A DNA stretch of 64,000 bases from Blepharisma japonicum (lineage: Eukaryota; Ciliophora; Heterotrichea; Heterotrichida; Blepharismidae), in contig CATKHK010000015.1 in the NCBI GenBank assembly GCA_949751835.1, positions 310,001 to 374,000 on the forward strand, written 5' to 3'. This document shows positions 47,956 through 57,827 of this stretch, one piece after another. The notes under the pieces are model-generated. The model saw nothing but the letters and a program-made list of their open reading frames with translations. It had not been told where the DNA came from and did no database searches. Each line of letters starts with the position of its first letter. The stretch's first letter is position 1. The position numbers were made by a program, and so were the translations under genes.

Positions 47956-48837
47956 TTATACCAAATTTAATGTCAAAGCATTTGGTTCTCTCCAAATGAA
48001 AGCATCTACAAAACCGATCATTAAACTATGATCCAGCTCTCTCCCTTTACACACAAAAGTCCCTTTCATCGGAGTTTTTCTCAAAATCAAGTCATAAATG
48101 TCTTGAATGCAAAATTCTCCAGACGTTTCGAACCCAAAACTGAGTTCTCCGGCCACAATTCTAAAAACTGTGGTCTTTTTGTAATTGAATAATTTTCTTT
48201 GTCTTTCTTGGCTTTCCTGCATATTCAACGTAGAAAGGCTGCTAATTAGTTCATATGCTTTGTCTAGCCTCGGGGATGCTACCGGATAACTATAAAGTAT
48301 GTAAAAATTTAATGCCTGAAGAATCCTGTTGGGGATATATGATTCTATATCTTTTCCACAAGGACATTTTTTATTGCCCTCTTTAAGCCACCTGGCAATA
48401 CAGAGTTTACAAACTAAATAAAAATTACAGTTATGGAAGCAGCCTGATAGTAAAAAAGGTTTTCTGAGGATTCCACCACATAACCCACAGCTAATTTCCT
48501 CAGAAATTTCAGAAGCTCTGAACTTAAGCTTGTCAAAACAAACTCCAAAATTTTTAATTGTTTGATTATTTTTCAAGGCCTGGAATTTTTTGCTGGCAAA
48601 AGCTGAGTTTTTTAAACGCATTTCCATAAAACTCATTTTGCTGGTGACTTCTCTTTCGGAATTCTCTATTTTATGCTGAGGCTGTCCTAGCTCAAATTCA
48701 TCAACTACTTGAAAGAGAATTTCTGAAGTTATAGGAGCAAGAGAGCTTACAAAAATCCCATCAGCCTCTTCTGTCTCACTTTCTGGCGCAAAATTCATAA
48801 TCTCAAAAGAGTGAACACTTTTAGAAGGGTATTCCAT
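47956..48837 (-). CDS. Atypical RING-finger protein
   Basis: A 293-residue protein with a central zinc-binding cluster at residues 117-160: C117-x2-C120, C133-x-H135 (plus C137), C143-x2-C146, C158-x-C160. This resembles a RING finger, but the spacing between the H and the third Cys pair is longer than usual and the last pair is C-P-C rather than C-P-x-C. The C-terminal ~90 residues (TVFRIVAGELSFGFETSGEF ...) may form a small beta-rich, ubiquitin-like or RAWUL-like domain, which is a guess. RING proteins act as E3 ligases; the N-terminal 110 residues are acidic and likely disordered. It converges on the polytopic membrane gene with 27 bp between stops. Confidence 0.75.
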   Translation of the reverse strand: MEYPSKSVHSFEIMNFAPESETEEADGIFVSSLAPITSEILFQVVDEFELGQPQHKIENSEREVTSKMSFMEMRLKNSAFASKKFQALKNNQTIKNFGVCFDKLKFRASEISEEISCGLCGGILRKPFLLSGCFHNCNFYLVCKLCIARWLKEGNKKCPCGKDIESYIPNRILQALNFYILYSYPVASPRLDKAYELISSLSTLNMQESQERQRKLFNYKKTTVFRIVAGELSFGFETSGEFCIQDIYDLILRKTPMKGTFVCKGRELDHSLMIGFVDAFIWREPNALTLNLV

Positions 48838-49619
48838 TTAATCAGCTAATATAATACAACGAAAATTCTTTTATAAATAAAGCAATTATTTTTCTCTTAA
48901 GTTTATGGAATGCTGTCAGCCAAAATTTATTATGAAATGGCAATGGGTATTAATTAATTTTATTGCCTTTTTCTGTTGATAAAAATTGTGTATTTCTATT
49001 AGATTTTTATCTAAAAACCAGGTGAATTAAAAAGCATTAATTACTAAATATATTTCTCCATAAAATTTAAACACTTAAGTTATTAGAAAAAGAATTAGAT
49101 AATTAAGACTATTGTTTGGCAATCAAGATATTTTTATTTGGAGATAATTTACTATTTTTAGAAAGCCTCATAGCAGTGTTTCAAAATGTTAGTAAAACGA
49201 ATTTTATTGTTAGAGATGGAAGATGAAGCCATTATTGTTTTTACAAGAATAGAGTTTAGCAGCTAAAAAAAATTAGTTTTCATCCAAAATTAACTTTATA
49301 TCCTTATGTAGGGGAGAATTACTTAATATGCTTTTTCTTGAAGAATATGAATTTCAATACTAAAATTATAAAATTAATTTTAGATCTGAATTATATGTGG
49401 CTGTATATCACTGAATTAGAAAGATTACTATAAATTAATTGATATAAATTGAGAATTCTATATTTAATTTTTATCTAAAAATAAAGATTCGAAAATTCTA
49501 GAATGCAGAGCTTTAGCAAGTCGAAATGCTGATAAATTGGTTATATCTTTTTTCAAAGATCTCTTTTTCACTAATTAAAAAAACAATTTACTCCTAAATG
49601 TTGTAAGAAATTGCTAAAT
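48838..49619. other. Long spacer, no gene recognised
   Basis: About 780 bp between the start of the RING gene and the stop of CCT2, both minus strand. It is AT-rich throughout. The longest ATG-started frame I noticed is 26 codons (from about 49187, plus). It is much longer than most spacers in this window, but I see no RNA gene or repeat. Confidence 0.5.
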
Positions 49620-51242
49620 TTAATATCCTTCTCTTCTTCTTGGAGCTGCTTTCACAATTTCGTCTACTCTTAATATCATTTCAGCTGCTTCTGAAGCTGC
49701 TAATAGTGCTTGTTCTTTAACTCTTAAGCATTCCTTAATGCCCAATTCTTCCATATTTCCGACGCATCCTCTACCTATATCAATTCCTGCTGTTGCATTT
49801 CCATTATGTATTTCAGCTCTTAATTGTGAGATAATTTCTGCGCTGTCAAAGCCACCATTATCAGCTACAATCATTGGAAGCTTCCTTAGTGCTCGACCAT
49901 AGGCTTCAATTGCTAATGATTTCTTTCCTGGGATTTGTCTTGCAAGCTCGTCTGTAGCTTCAGCCATTCTTACTTCAGTATTTCCGCCTCCGTAAACGAC
50001 TTTGGAATTTTTGATGGTTTGGATGAGGACACAAAGAGCATCGTGCAAGCTTCTTTCTGCTTCATCTAATATGTGAGTGCTGGCACCTCTTAGTACGATA
50101 GTGCTGGCTCTGCCTTCATGACAACCTTGGAATCTGATGACTTTGTCTTCTCCTATCATAATTTCGTCAACTAATTCGCATGTTCCAAGTTTTGCAGATT
50201 CAGGGGTGTCAAATGTGGATAGAATATCAGCTCCTAAGACAGCTGAGAGTCTTTCAACGCCATCAAAATCAGCATGCTCAATAACCATTACACCTTGCTC
50301 AGCCATCAAACTTTCAGGATAATCATAAATCAGCTGCCTATTAATAAATATGCTAGGTTTGTGTGCTAAGATTTTATCGACTTTTCTTTTCATTTTTTCT
50401 CTTTCAGCTGCTTCAATTTCTGCAACTTTGTCAATTGAGTCAACCTTTACTTTTGATCCAAAAATCTTGATTTTGTCATAATCCATAGGAGTATTAGCAA
50501 CAAGAATTCTTGGGGTAATTTTTACTTTTGGAGATTTTGAAGCAATTTTTTTTTCCAAGATGAATCCGTCTGCTAAGAAAGAGTCTTTTAAGTTTCCGCC
50601 AGCCTTCTTAATAATTTGAATAAGCTTTAAGTCATCACTTCCTTTAAGCCTTAAAACTGCATCTACAGCCAAATTAACAAAATGTTCTTTTTCTTGTACT
50701 AGCAATTTTGAGCTTAGGGTGGTTCCAGCGATATTTTCAAGATCCTTTCTGAAAGCGGCTTCATCTTGTGAGTGGTCCATCGCAATATCGAGCAGAGTTT
50801 TTCTGGCTGCTTCTTTAGCAAGTCTCCATCCTTGGATGATAATTTGAGGATGTATTTTTGCAATAACAAGCTGTTCAGCTTCTCTTAGCAATTCTCCACC
50901 AAGTACAGCAACTGTAGTTGTCCCATCTCCAACTTCGTCATCTTGGGTTTTTGAAATGTCAATTAAAATCTTGGCAGCTGCATTGTCAACGTAGACTGAT
51001 TTTAGTATTGTTGCTCCATCATTTGTAACAGTGATTTTCTGTTCATTTGGGTCAGCACTTTTCAAGATCTTATCCATTCCTTTAGGCCCAAGAGTTGTTT
51101 TGACAAGCTCAGAAATGGCAATGGCCCCTACGAAGGATGTAAGTCGAGCCATCTCTCCTTTGGACTCCTCTGCTTCTTCATTAAATATTTGAGGATTTAC
51201 ATTGCCAGCTTCATCCTGCCTGCCTGCGTAAGGTCCACTCAT
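49620..51242 (-). CDS. CCT2: T-complex chaperonin subunit beta (CCT2)
   Basis: CCT is the cytosolic eight-subunit chaperonin ring that folds actin, tubulin and other proteins with ATP. The 540-residue product is full length. It has the ATP-binding motifs [23 protein letters not shown] and [20 protein letters not shown] in order, the apical-domain region, and the equatorial C-terminal [10 protein letters not shown] and [15 protein letters not shown]. The ending [12 protein letters not shown] is typical of the beta subunit rather than other CCT subunits. Its single Trp is TGG. Start is divergent from the DUSP gene with 14 bp between ATGs. Stop is TAA. No intron with a stop is present. Confidence 0.97.
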   Translation of the reverse strand: MSGPYAGRQDEAGNVNPQIFNEEAEESKGEMARLTSFVGAIAISELVKTTLGPKGMDKILKSADPNEQKITVTNDGATILKSVYVDNAAAKILIDISKTQDDEVGDGTTTVAVLGGELLREAEQLVIAKIHPQIIIQGWRLAKEAARKTLLDIAMDHSQDEAAFRKDLENIAGTTLSSKLLVQEKEHFVNLAVDAVLRLKGSDDLKLIQIIKKAGGNLKDSFLADGFILEKKIASKSPKVKITPRILVANTPMDYDKIKIFGSKVKVDSIDKVAEIEAAEREKMKRKVDKILAHKPSIFINRQLIYDYPESLMAEQGVMVIEHADFDGVERLSAVLGADILSTFDTPESAKLGTCELVDEIMIGEDKVIRFQGCHEGRASTIVLRGASTHILDEAERSLHDALCVLIQTIKNSKVVYGGGNTEVRMAEATDELARQIPGKKSLAIEAYGRALRKLPMIVADNGGFDSAEIISQLRAEIHNGNATAGIDIGRGCVGNMEELGIKECLRVKEQALLAASEAAEMILRVDEIVKAAPRRREGY

Positions 51243-51256
51243 ATTATTATTACAGC
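51243..51256. promoter_or_regulatory. 14-bp gap between divergent start codons of CCT2 and the DUSP gene
   Basis: The full space is ATTATTATTACAGC. As with the other divergent pair at 15383-15396, both directions must use signals inside this short gap or within coding sequence. No known promoter motif is clear. Function as a promoter is inferred from the layout. Confidence 0.4.
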
Positions 51257-51718
51257 ATGCTCAATAGCATAAATCCAGACGAAATAATCCCAAATCTTTA
51301 CCTAGGAAGTATTGAAGCAGCCTGTGACTCTCGGCTATTGCAAAGCTTAGGAATCAACATTATAATACAAGTTTTAGAAGATCCGAGAGAATGCAGGACT
51401 TTTGACCAATTTCAATATTATCAGATAAGGATCGGAGACTGGCCGACTGCAAATATAACAAAATATTTACCAAGTGCTATTAGATTTATACACAGAAATC
51501 TAAATGAAGGGAAAAAAATTTTTGTTCATTGTGTTGCTGGAGTTTCAAGAAGTGCGACAGTTGTTATTGCATATATGATGGCACTGAGAAAATGAGAATA
51601 TAATGATGCAATTCAGTATGTAAGGAGCAAGAGAAGTAGGGTAGCGCCTAATAATGGGTTTGAGATGCAGTTAAGATGCATTGAAAAAGAAATGTTATAT
51701 GAAGCTTTGGAATTTTAA
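51257..51718 (+). CDS. Dual-specificity protein phosphatase
   Basis: A 153-residue single-domain phosphatase. It removes phosphate from Tyr and Ser/Thr. The family start [17 protein letters not shown] is followed by the general acid D61 in RIGDWPT and the P-loop [12 protein letters not shown] with nucleophile C92 and R98. A second-domain helix and the closing [15 protein letters not shown] follow, the first part corresponding to the usual N-x-x-F-x-x-Q-L. All catalytic residues are present. The Trp after ALRK is TGA, which splits the gene under the standard code. Small atypical DUSPs of this kind often act on MAP kinases or RNA; the substrate is not visible. Confidence 0.95.
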
Positions 51719-51859
51719 TAAGAAAGGCTATATTAAGCTTATAGCCAGATATATTATTAAATTTACTTTTTGGTTATTTTATGAAAGTAATTAGACAATT
51801 CTGCTTATTCTATTGTAAATAATTGTATTTTTAAAAAGACATATCATTATATAAAAAAT

Positions 51860-52207
51860 TTAATTCGCAGCATTATGAATTTTTAATTGTAAAAATGATG
51901 AGAACTCTCCTGAGTCTATGCGAGTTTTATACTCCCCAAGAAAATCAGGTCCAACAGAAACTAGATAATTTTGCCCATCATAATCAAGTAAGACAGACTC
52001 CATATCTTCATTCTTATTTTTTATCCTTGTAGGCTGATCATCAAAATCTGAGTCAGTGATTGTCGCAATTAGCAGCTCATAATCAGCACCAACTTCCTTT
52101 TTAGAAATCGTATAAGATCCTCCTTCGTCTATTACAACTTCTTCTTCAGCGTCATTTTCAGATAGTAAACCTTGAATAAGTAAAGCTATTATAATTAAGC
52201 CTTTCAT
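51860..52207 (-). CDS. Small secreted acidic protein (DDQPTRI family, copy 1)
   Basis: A 115-residue protein with a signal peptide (MKGLIIIALLIQGLLS) and an acidic mature part (ENDAEEEVVIDEGG...). I do not recognise a known family. It shares with the gene at 55083-55505 the signal peptide type MK-LI, the block DDQPTRI followed by N, the Y-x-GQ-Y-V core (LDYDGQNYLVSV) and a SSFLQ motif near the C-terminus. No Cys is present, so no disulfide fold. Likely secreted, in a secretory granule or the ER lumen. Together the two genes flank the receiver-hybrid gene. Confidence 0.78.
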   Translation of the reverse strand: MKGLIIIALLIQGLLSENDAEEEVVIDEGGSYTISKKEVGADYELLIATITDSDFDDQPTRIKNKNEDMESVLLDYDGQNYLVSVGPDFLGEYKTRIDSGEFSSFLQLKIHNAAN

Positions 52208-52451
52208 AAAGAGTTTTTGATAAATTATTCATAAGTCCGTTAATCTGGATATCGTTAAACTGCTTTTTTTGTCAAATTTTTTTAAATGGTTCATTTTTTG
52301 CTGGCCAATTCATCTTTTATTATAATTGTCTAATTATAATTAAATCCATTTTAAACTTGTTTAAAAGCATTATAAATGATGCTAGTGGATGTTTTTTTAA
52401 TTGTTTCTTTATTATTTATTATATCAATTAGCCCATTTTCGTTAGTAATCC

Positions 52452-55031
52452 ATGGTGTCGTTTCCAAGGCAAAATTCCAACTTATATTATCAAGACCAAT
52501 ATTTTGAGCAAAATAACTACCTACAATTCAAAGACAGCTCTACTGAAAAGAGGTATTGTTCAGACATTACCAAAGCTCGCGCATATTCACTGACCTATAT
52601 TTGTGCATGATCAATCGCAATAGCATTATGCTTATTTATTTTAGGTGACATAACTCTGCATGAGTTCTCCAGCTTTTTAATTGCATTTCTGCCATGATTA
52701 TTTGCTAGAAATTCCTCTCGCCTCTTGCAAAGAGTTTTATTAGAAATACCAAACTTTATGATTTTATCAAAAATAATCTCAAATGGGGATTTTTTTGAAA
52801 GTTTAGCAGGCCTATTATCTAGCTTTACCATTACTGTGCTCTTATATCCTCACTGAACGAAATTCCTCTGAATTAGCACAATTGAAATAATTGTGCTTTT
52901 TTTTATGAATCATCTTAAAAACCCTGGAGTAATTTTGGCAGCCTTTACTTACACTCTCATTATTTCTCTTGGGGAAAAGGATTTTCGGGCTTTATGAAGA
53001 ATCTATCAAACTATTAAAAAATCGAATGCTACTTATTATTCATTTTTTCAGAATATGTATTCAGCTGCTTTTATAGTAAATTCCTCAGGAAATATTATTC
53101 AATTCAATAAGAAAGCTTATAAAATGATGGCAAAAATGTGCCCAAACTCAAGAAATTTTTTAGATATGTTTTTTCTAGAATATCGTGAATTGATTGAGTT
53201 ATTAATAAAAAATGCTATTTTAAAAGGTTGTCCTGGAAAGGAAGAGCTTCTGTGCAAGCAATTTGAAAAAGACATAGAATTTAGTAAAGGTGAAATTTTA
53301 GGATATTCAATTTATGCTGAAAGTATTACTTGAAAAGCAGAAAACTGCGCATTGCTTATATGTGATGATATCACTGACACTATAAATAATAAAGCACTAA
53401 TGATGCGATATGTAAGAGACTCTAAACCAGCTGTAGAAATATTTGGAAAATCTCTTGCAAATGATATAGACAACACTCAGCTGAGGTGCAAAGAAAATTT
53501 CCAAGAGTATGCAAATATAAAATATTACTATTATACATGCTTAATATACCAATCTGTGTTTTTCAACTCTATTGTGCTAAGCAAAGACTCCTTTAGCATA
53601 GATGATGACATACAAAACACTATTGAAATTTTATATGGAAAAGCCCAAAGAAAAAGCATTACAGTCACTTATCAAAAAGACCAAGGAATTCCAAAATCAG
53701 TAATAGGAGATCAATCTATTCATTTTTATATCCTGCAAACCACTTTTGCCTTTGCTGTCGAAAAAGCGCTTCCAAATAGCGAGATCTATTTAAGGGCAGA
53801 AATTTCAGTAATTACTATATAGTCCGCTGTAGGAAAAGAGCTTTATGTTTCTTATACTCTCGTTATCAGGACAAGGAAGCTTAATAGCAATGATGTTAAA
53901 AAGCTATTTCACGTAAAAAGAACTGAAAGACAAAGAATTTCAATGGACGAAATAATCGAAAATTGTGTACAATCCGGTTTTGGAATTGCTTTATTTGACT
54001 CTATTCTAGTATTCCTTAAAGGCGAAATTTCTGAAGCTGCGATGGAAGATTATGGCTCCGATAAATTTTCTTTAATTTGGAAAATCCCATACTCTCTTTC
54101 AGATAAAGCATCAAAATCTAAAATAATAAGAATCACTGCAAATCAAACTTATGAGACTCCCTTGACTGCTAAATGAAAGCCTCAGCCTGAAAATAGGATC
54201 GATGAATGCCAGCAGTTAAACAATCAGATCACCAGACTGAGATCTCGAGGCAGAGACAGCTTTTCAATGAAATTTGAAATGCAGACAGTAGGAAATATTA
54301 GCATTGAGTCAATTCACCATTGCTCAACCTTTTCCAGTTTTGATGTATCAGATTTAGACGAAAACCCAGATATTGCTCATAAAATATGCAGTTATCGGCC
54401 AAAAGAAGTAATAAGAGTTGTTACTTTTGACCCAGCACAATATGAAACAAATTTTAATGAAGAAAACCCAAAAAAATCTGCCACTCAGTCTCTTGCTAAT
54501 AGAAAAACAAGAGTTTTTAGCAAAAATAACCTTGCCATATTGCCGGATTATTCGATAACTAGTATATTTAAAATAAACAGATTCCTTGAAAAAGATGCTG
54601 TCAAATACAAGCTGGATCCTCAAAGAATGAAAATTTTAGTAGTGGATGATATAGATAGCCAACGTGAAATCATTGAAGAAATGACTGAAAAGCTTTTTCA
54701 CGCAAGCTATGATAGTGCAAAGGATGGAAGCATGGCAATAGAAATGTTTAAAGCTTATGAAGACCAAGGATATATATACCAATTAATTTTTATGGATGTT
54801 TATATGCCACTCACTGATGGGATTAAAGCAACACAACAGATAAGAGATATTGAAAAACAAAAAGGTATGCCCAGGACCTTTATATGCGGGATGTCTGGAG
54901 ATGCTGGGCTTCGGCAGAAATGCCTCAATATCGGAATGGATGAATTTTGTAAGTTTTATTTAGTGCAAAAACCATCATGTCCTATTGATCTAAAACGAAT
55001 TGTGGAATTGAGTAGGATTAATAAATTTTAA
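52452..55031 (+). CDS. Membrane PAS / degenerate histidine kinase / receiver hybrid protein
   Basis: An 854-residue protein after removal of a 15-nt intron at 53808-53822. The start at 52452 (MVSFPRQNSNLYYQDQYFEQ) opens the frame that runs through five TGA Trp codons to the PAS part. Four or five membrane spans lie within residues 55-190. A PAS-like domain follows (about 201-310; AAFIVNSSGNIIQFNKKAYK). The region at 310-600 sits where a histidine kinase should be, but I find no S-H-E-x-R-x-P H-box, no Asn N-box (GDQSIHFYILQTTFAF instead) and only a weak G-box (SGFGIALFDSIL). The receiver domain (about 721-845) is intact: D727-D728 in ILVVDDIDS, D777 in FMDVYMPLTDG, K835 before Pro. It thus looks like a receiver-bearing pseudokinase, perhaps phosphorylated by another kinase. 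Confidence 0.85.
53808..53822 (+). other. 15-nt spliceosomal intron in receiver-hybrid gene
   Basis: GTAATTACTATATAG, phase 0, nearly the same as the PEX11 intron (one base differs). Retention gives an in-frame TAG; removal joins LRAEIS to SAVGKELYVSY in a single open frame. Confidence 0.87.
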
Positions 55032-55082
55032 ATAAATATAATTTTGAAAATTTATAGCGTTAAATCAATTATAATTTGGAAT

Positions 55083-55505
55083 TTAAGATTCTACCTGTAA
55101 AAATGATGGAGATTCTTCCTGTAAAAATGATGAAGATTCGTCCTCTACTAATTCCTTTAAATATTTTTTAGCATATTCAGAGTCGATAGTCACAACATAT
55201 GATTGGCCTTGATAATAAATAATAATTGACCGCACACTTTTATCACTATTATCTATTCTTGTAGGCTGATCATCTTCATCATAATTTGTGGAAACTGAAA
55301 TTAGATCTTCATATAATTCTTCTGGGCCATTTCTTATTTCATCTCAGTTAATGGAAGAGTCATCATAATCTATATCTGAGTCTTCTTCAGACTCAATGCT
55401 CATTTCTATCTGTGTTTCAGTGGTGCTTTCCTCTTTAGAATTAGTTGTATCATCAGTCAGGGATATAGCTTGTAATGTTAAAAGTAGCAAAATTAAAGCT
55501 TTCAT
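55083..55505 (-). CDS. Small secreted acidic protein (DDQPTRI family, copy 2)
   Basis: A 140-residue protein that is hidden under the standard code by a TGA Trp in SINWDEI. The signal peptide is MKALILLLLTLQAISL. The mature protein is very acidic, with runs such as SIESEEDSDIDYDDSS. It shares DDQPTRIDN, the YYQGQSYVVTID core and C-terminal S-F-L-Q motifs with the gene at 51860-52207. Here the S-F-L-Q unit occurs twice because of a 24-bp tandem duplication at 55087-55134. Stop TAA at 55083. Function unknown; likely a secreted or granule protein. The two copies point toward each other across the receiver-hybrid gene only in position, since both lie on the minus strand. Confidence 0.78.
55087..55134. 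repeat. 24-bp tandem repeat, two copies, inside the coding region
   Basis: 55087-55110 and 55111-55134 differ at two bases. They encode the repeated E-S-(S/P)-S-F-L-Q unit at the C-terminus of the second acidic secreted protein. A period of 24 keeps the frame. Confidence 0.85.
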
Positions 55506-55975
55506 ATTTATTTAAACGGATACTTTAGGTTGATGATAGAGCTCGAAAGTTTTGAATAAGAAGAAGACGATTTTTATACAGCAATAATTATTTAAATTAA
55601 TTTATTTCTTTTTTAAGAATAATGTGTGTAAATTTTAAATGTAAAATTAATATTATCTAAAAAATAAATCATTATAATTATTATAAAGAAAATAGCATAA
55701 AAATGCAAGCTAATTTAAGGGGTCGTTCTGGACTATGTTTAAAGCCTGCAAGCTTTGAATTCTTTATTATCAAAAACAATTTATTTTATTCAAACTTAAT
55801 TATCATTATATAAAACAATTTAAAAGAAACCGATTTCAAAATTATGCTCTTAATTATTTTATCGAGCATTAATATGAGTTTTCTAAGAATATTTTGATCC
55901 TTTTTATCATTGAAATTTTCTTATAGTTTTCCTATAGACATATTTTTCCAGTGATATTCAGCTATAGAAATTATT
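55506..55975. other. Divergent intergenic region, no gene seen
   Basis: 470 bp between the starts of the acidic secreted gene (minus) and the C2H2 gene (plus). Mostly AT-rich, with a small G/C-richer patch near 55718-55760. No coding frame or RNA gene is recognised. Confidence 0.55.
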
Positions 55976-56452
55976 ATGGAAAGCCAGAGATTTATTTGCA
56001 GGGTTGCAGGCTGCAATAAAGATTACTGCAACCAATTTAACCTCAAAAGACACTACGAAAGCCAACACATGGGTGTAAAACGCTTCAGATGCAAAATATG
56101 CAAGAAATATCTTTCATCCAAGCAGAATCTTAAGGAGCATCGGTTTATGCATACAGGCGCAAAGCCTTACGCCTGTCCTTATGAAGGCTGTATGGAATGT
56201 TTTCGACAAGGAAGCCAACTTTCTCTACACAAGAAGGTGCATGAGGAGGTAATCAAGCGAGTCAGAGGAATCCCTCAGGTCGAAACAAGTTTGAATTTAT
56301 TGACTTCTGTGCTGACAAGGACAGAAAATGAAGACAAAATTGAGTGCATGGCTAAGCTGGGAGAGCAGGATATTGTCCTTCCGTCAATTAGCTCTCCCCA
56401 AGTTGGAATAATCCTTCCTTCAACTATCAGCAGTCTTGTGATAGTGAGTTAA
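55976..56452 (+). CDS. C2H2 zinc-finger protein (paralog 1)
   Basis: A 158-residue protein with three C2H2 fingers. They are CRVAGC...H-x4-H (about 8-31), CKIC...H-x3-H (about 40-59), and CPYEGC...H-x3-H (about 67-92), joined by TGEKP-like linkers (HTGAKPYACP). Fingers 2 and 3 keep the blocks YLSSKQNLKEH and FRQGSQLSLHKKVH that recur in the neighbouring inverted paralog. The C-terminal 65 residues are low complexity, with Ser/Ile-rich stretches. Likely a DNA-binding regulator in the nucleus; with three fingers it could read about nine bases. Targets are unknown. Confidence 0.92.
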   Translation: MESQRFICRVAGCNKDYCNQFNLKRHYESQHMGVKRFRCKICKKYLSSKQNLKEHRFMHTGAKPYACPYEGCMECFRQGSQLSLHKKVHEEVIKRVRGIPQVETSLNLLTSVLTRTENEDKIECMAKLGEQDIVLPSISSPQVGIILPSTISSLVIVS

Positions 56453-57316
56453 AAGCATACATTAGATTTAAGTAATATATTTTGTACTCACTCATTAACT
56501 CCTTTGCTATAATCTTAATACGAGGGCTCAAATTGCTTTATTTTTAAATACTCTATGAAACCAGTAAGATTAAAGACAAATAAAATGCAATAATGCTTCG
56601 AGAAAAATTATTTTATTTATAAGATTATATTTATTTTTACTTATAGAGAATAAAACAATTAATTCAAGATAAGTAGCTCTGCTTATGGGATTCAAATAAT
56701 AAATGAAATGATTATAAGATTTTATAATAAGTATTTTTGTATAATAGATTTAATTCTCCAGTTTGATTGTCAGATTTTATGAAAATTGATGAAGTGTGAG
56801 GTATTGTTGCAAGTAAACAATTAAAAAATCATAAATTGGTTCTGGTCAGATCAAAATAGATTTTGTTTATTTGAGAGATTTGCAAAAGCTACAATCGCTA
56901 AAATTATGACTAAACTATTCATAAAATAGTGACTATTTGATGAGTTCAACAAAATCTCTTTGATGGATGGCTTTGAAGTTTGCGAAAAGCAAAATAATCA
57001 TTTTTCCTATAAATATTAATAGATTGACATTTAATTTGAAGCAATTGCAAATTCATAACCAATAAATCATAAATTAAGTATTAATGCAAATTTATTGTAA
57101 AATTCAGCTAATTTCTTTGCAGAAAACAAAAAGTTTATTATTATTGTTTAAATAGAAATCTCGTTTAAAATCAATGTATATGGATTAACGTTGGCAAAAA
57201 TTACGGCTATTGTGGTGCTATAATTAAACGAGCAAGTATTAAATCTTTCATTAGTTTATTGATGAAATAATAATACTTGAAAGAAGATTATCTAATTTCT
57301 TTATTTATCTTTTATC
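56453..57316. other. Convergent spacer between the two C2H2 genes, no gene seen
   Basis: About 860 bp of AT-rich DNA between two convergent stops, which is long for this window. The longest ATG-started frame I noticed is about 26 codons. It may hold a decayed gene or an RNA gene, but I find no sign of either. Confidence 0.5.
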
Positions 57317-57649
57317 TTAGGGGTTATCTTTTCTTATTTTTAGTTCCTCTTTAAGTTTTTGCACTCTTGAATTCACTTCTCTATGCATTTTTTTGTGCAA
57401 AGATAATTGGCTTCCTTGCCTAAATTGCTTTCCGCAGCCAAAAACTTCACATACAAAAGGTTTTTGGTTCGTGTGTTTAAGCATATGCTCTCTAAGATTC
57501 TGCTTCGATGATAAATAGTGCTTACACATCTCACACTGATATATCTGAGCTTCTCCGTGCACAGTTTTATGATGCTTATTTAAATTTTCTTGGTTGGTAT
57601 AGCTTCTATGGCATCCTGCTACTGTACAAACAAACCTTTCGGTTTTCAT
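57317..57649 (-). CDS. C2H2 zinc-finger protein (paralog 2)
   Basis: A 110-residue protein, inverted relative to the first C2H2 gene. The three fingers have the same layout: CTVAGC...H-x4-H, CEMC...H-x3-H, CEVFGC...H-x3-H. Residues between Cys and His in finger 2 (YLSSKQNLREH) and finger 3 (FRQGSQLSLHKKMH) are almost identical to the paralog, so the DNA-contacting helices are conserved. Finger 1 is more diverged (SYTNQENLNKHHKTVH). The long C-terminal tail of the first copy is missing; this one ends soon after finger 3 with a short basic helix (VQKLKEELKIRKDNP). Stop is TAA. Confidence 0.92.
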   Translation of the reverse strand: MKTERFVCTVAGCHRSYTNQENLNKHHKTVHGEAQIYQCEMCKHYLSSKQNLREHMLKHTNQKPFVCEVFGCGKQFRQGSQLSLHKKMHREVNSRVQKLKEELKIRKDNP

Positions 57650-57827
57650 ATTTTCTGTCTTCTTATACCGATAGAATATTCATGTTTTCTATTTTAAAAT
57701 AATGATTAAATAGTTTAATTTATATTAAATTAAGAAAATTAAAAATTTATCTTGCTGTCCAAGCATTTTCACTATCCAAGTTTATTTAATAATAAAATCT
57801 TGTAAAAGGCTATTCAATTTCGAGAAA

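Noticed and set aside
52595-52831. 78-codon minus-strand frame starting MVKLDNRPAKLS
   Set aside because: It lies antisense to the membrane-span part of the receiver-hybrid gene, whose plus-strand frame is open from 52452 through TGA codons into the PAS domain. The antisense frame is a shadow.
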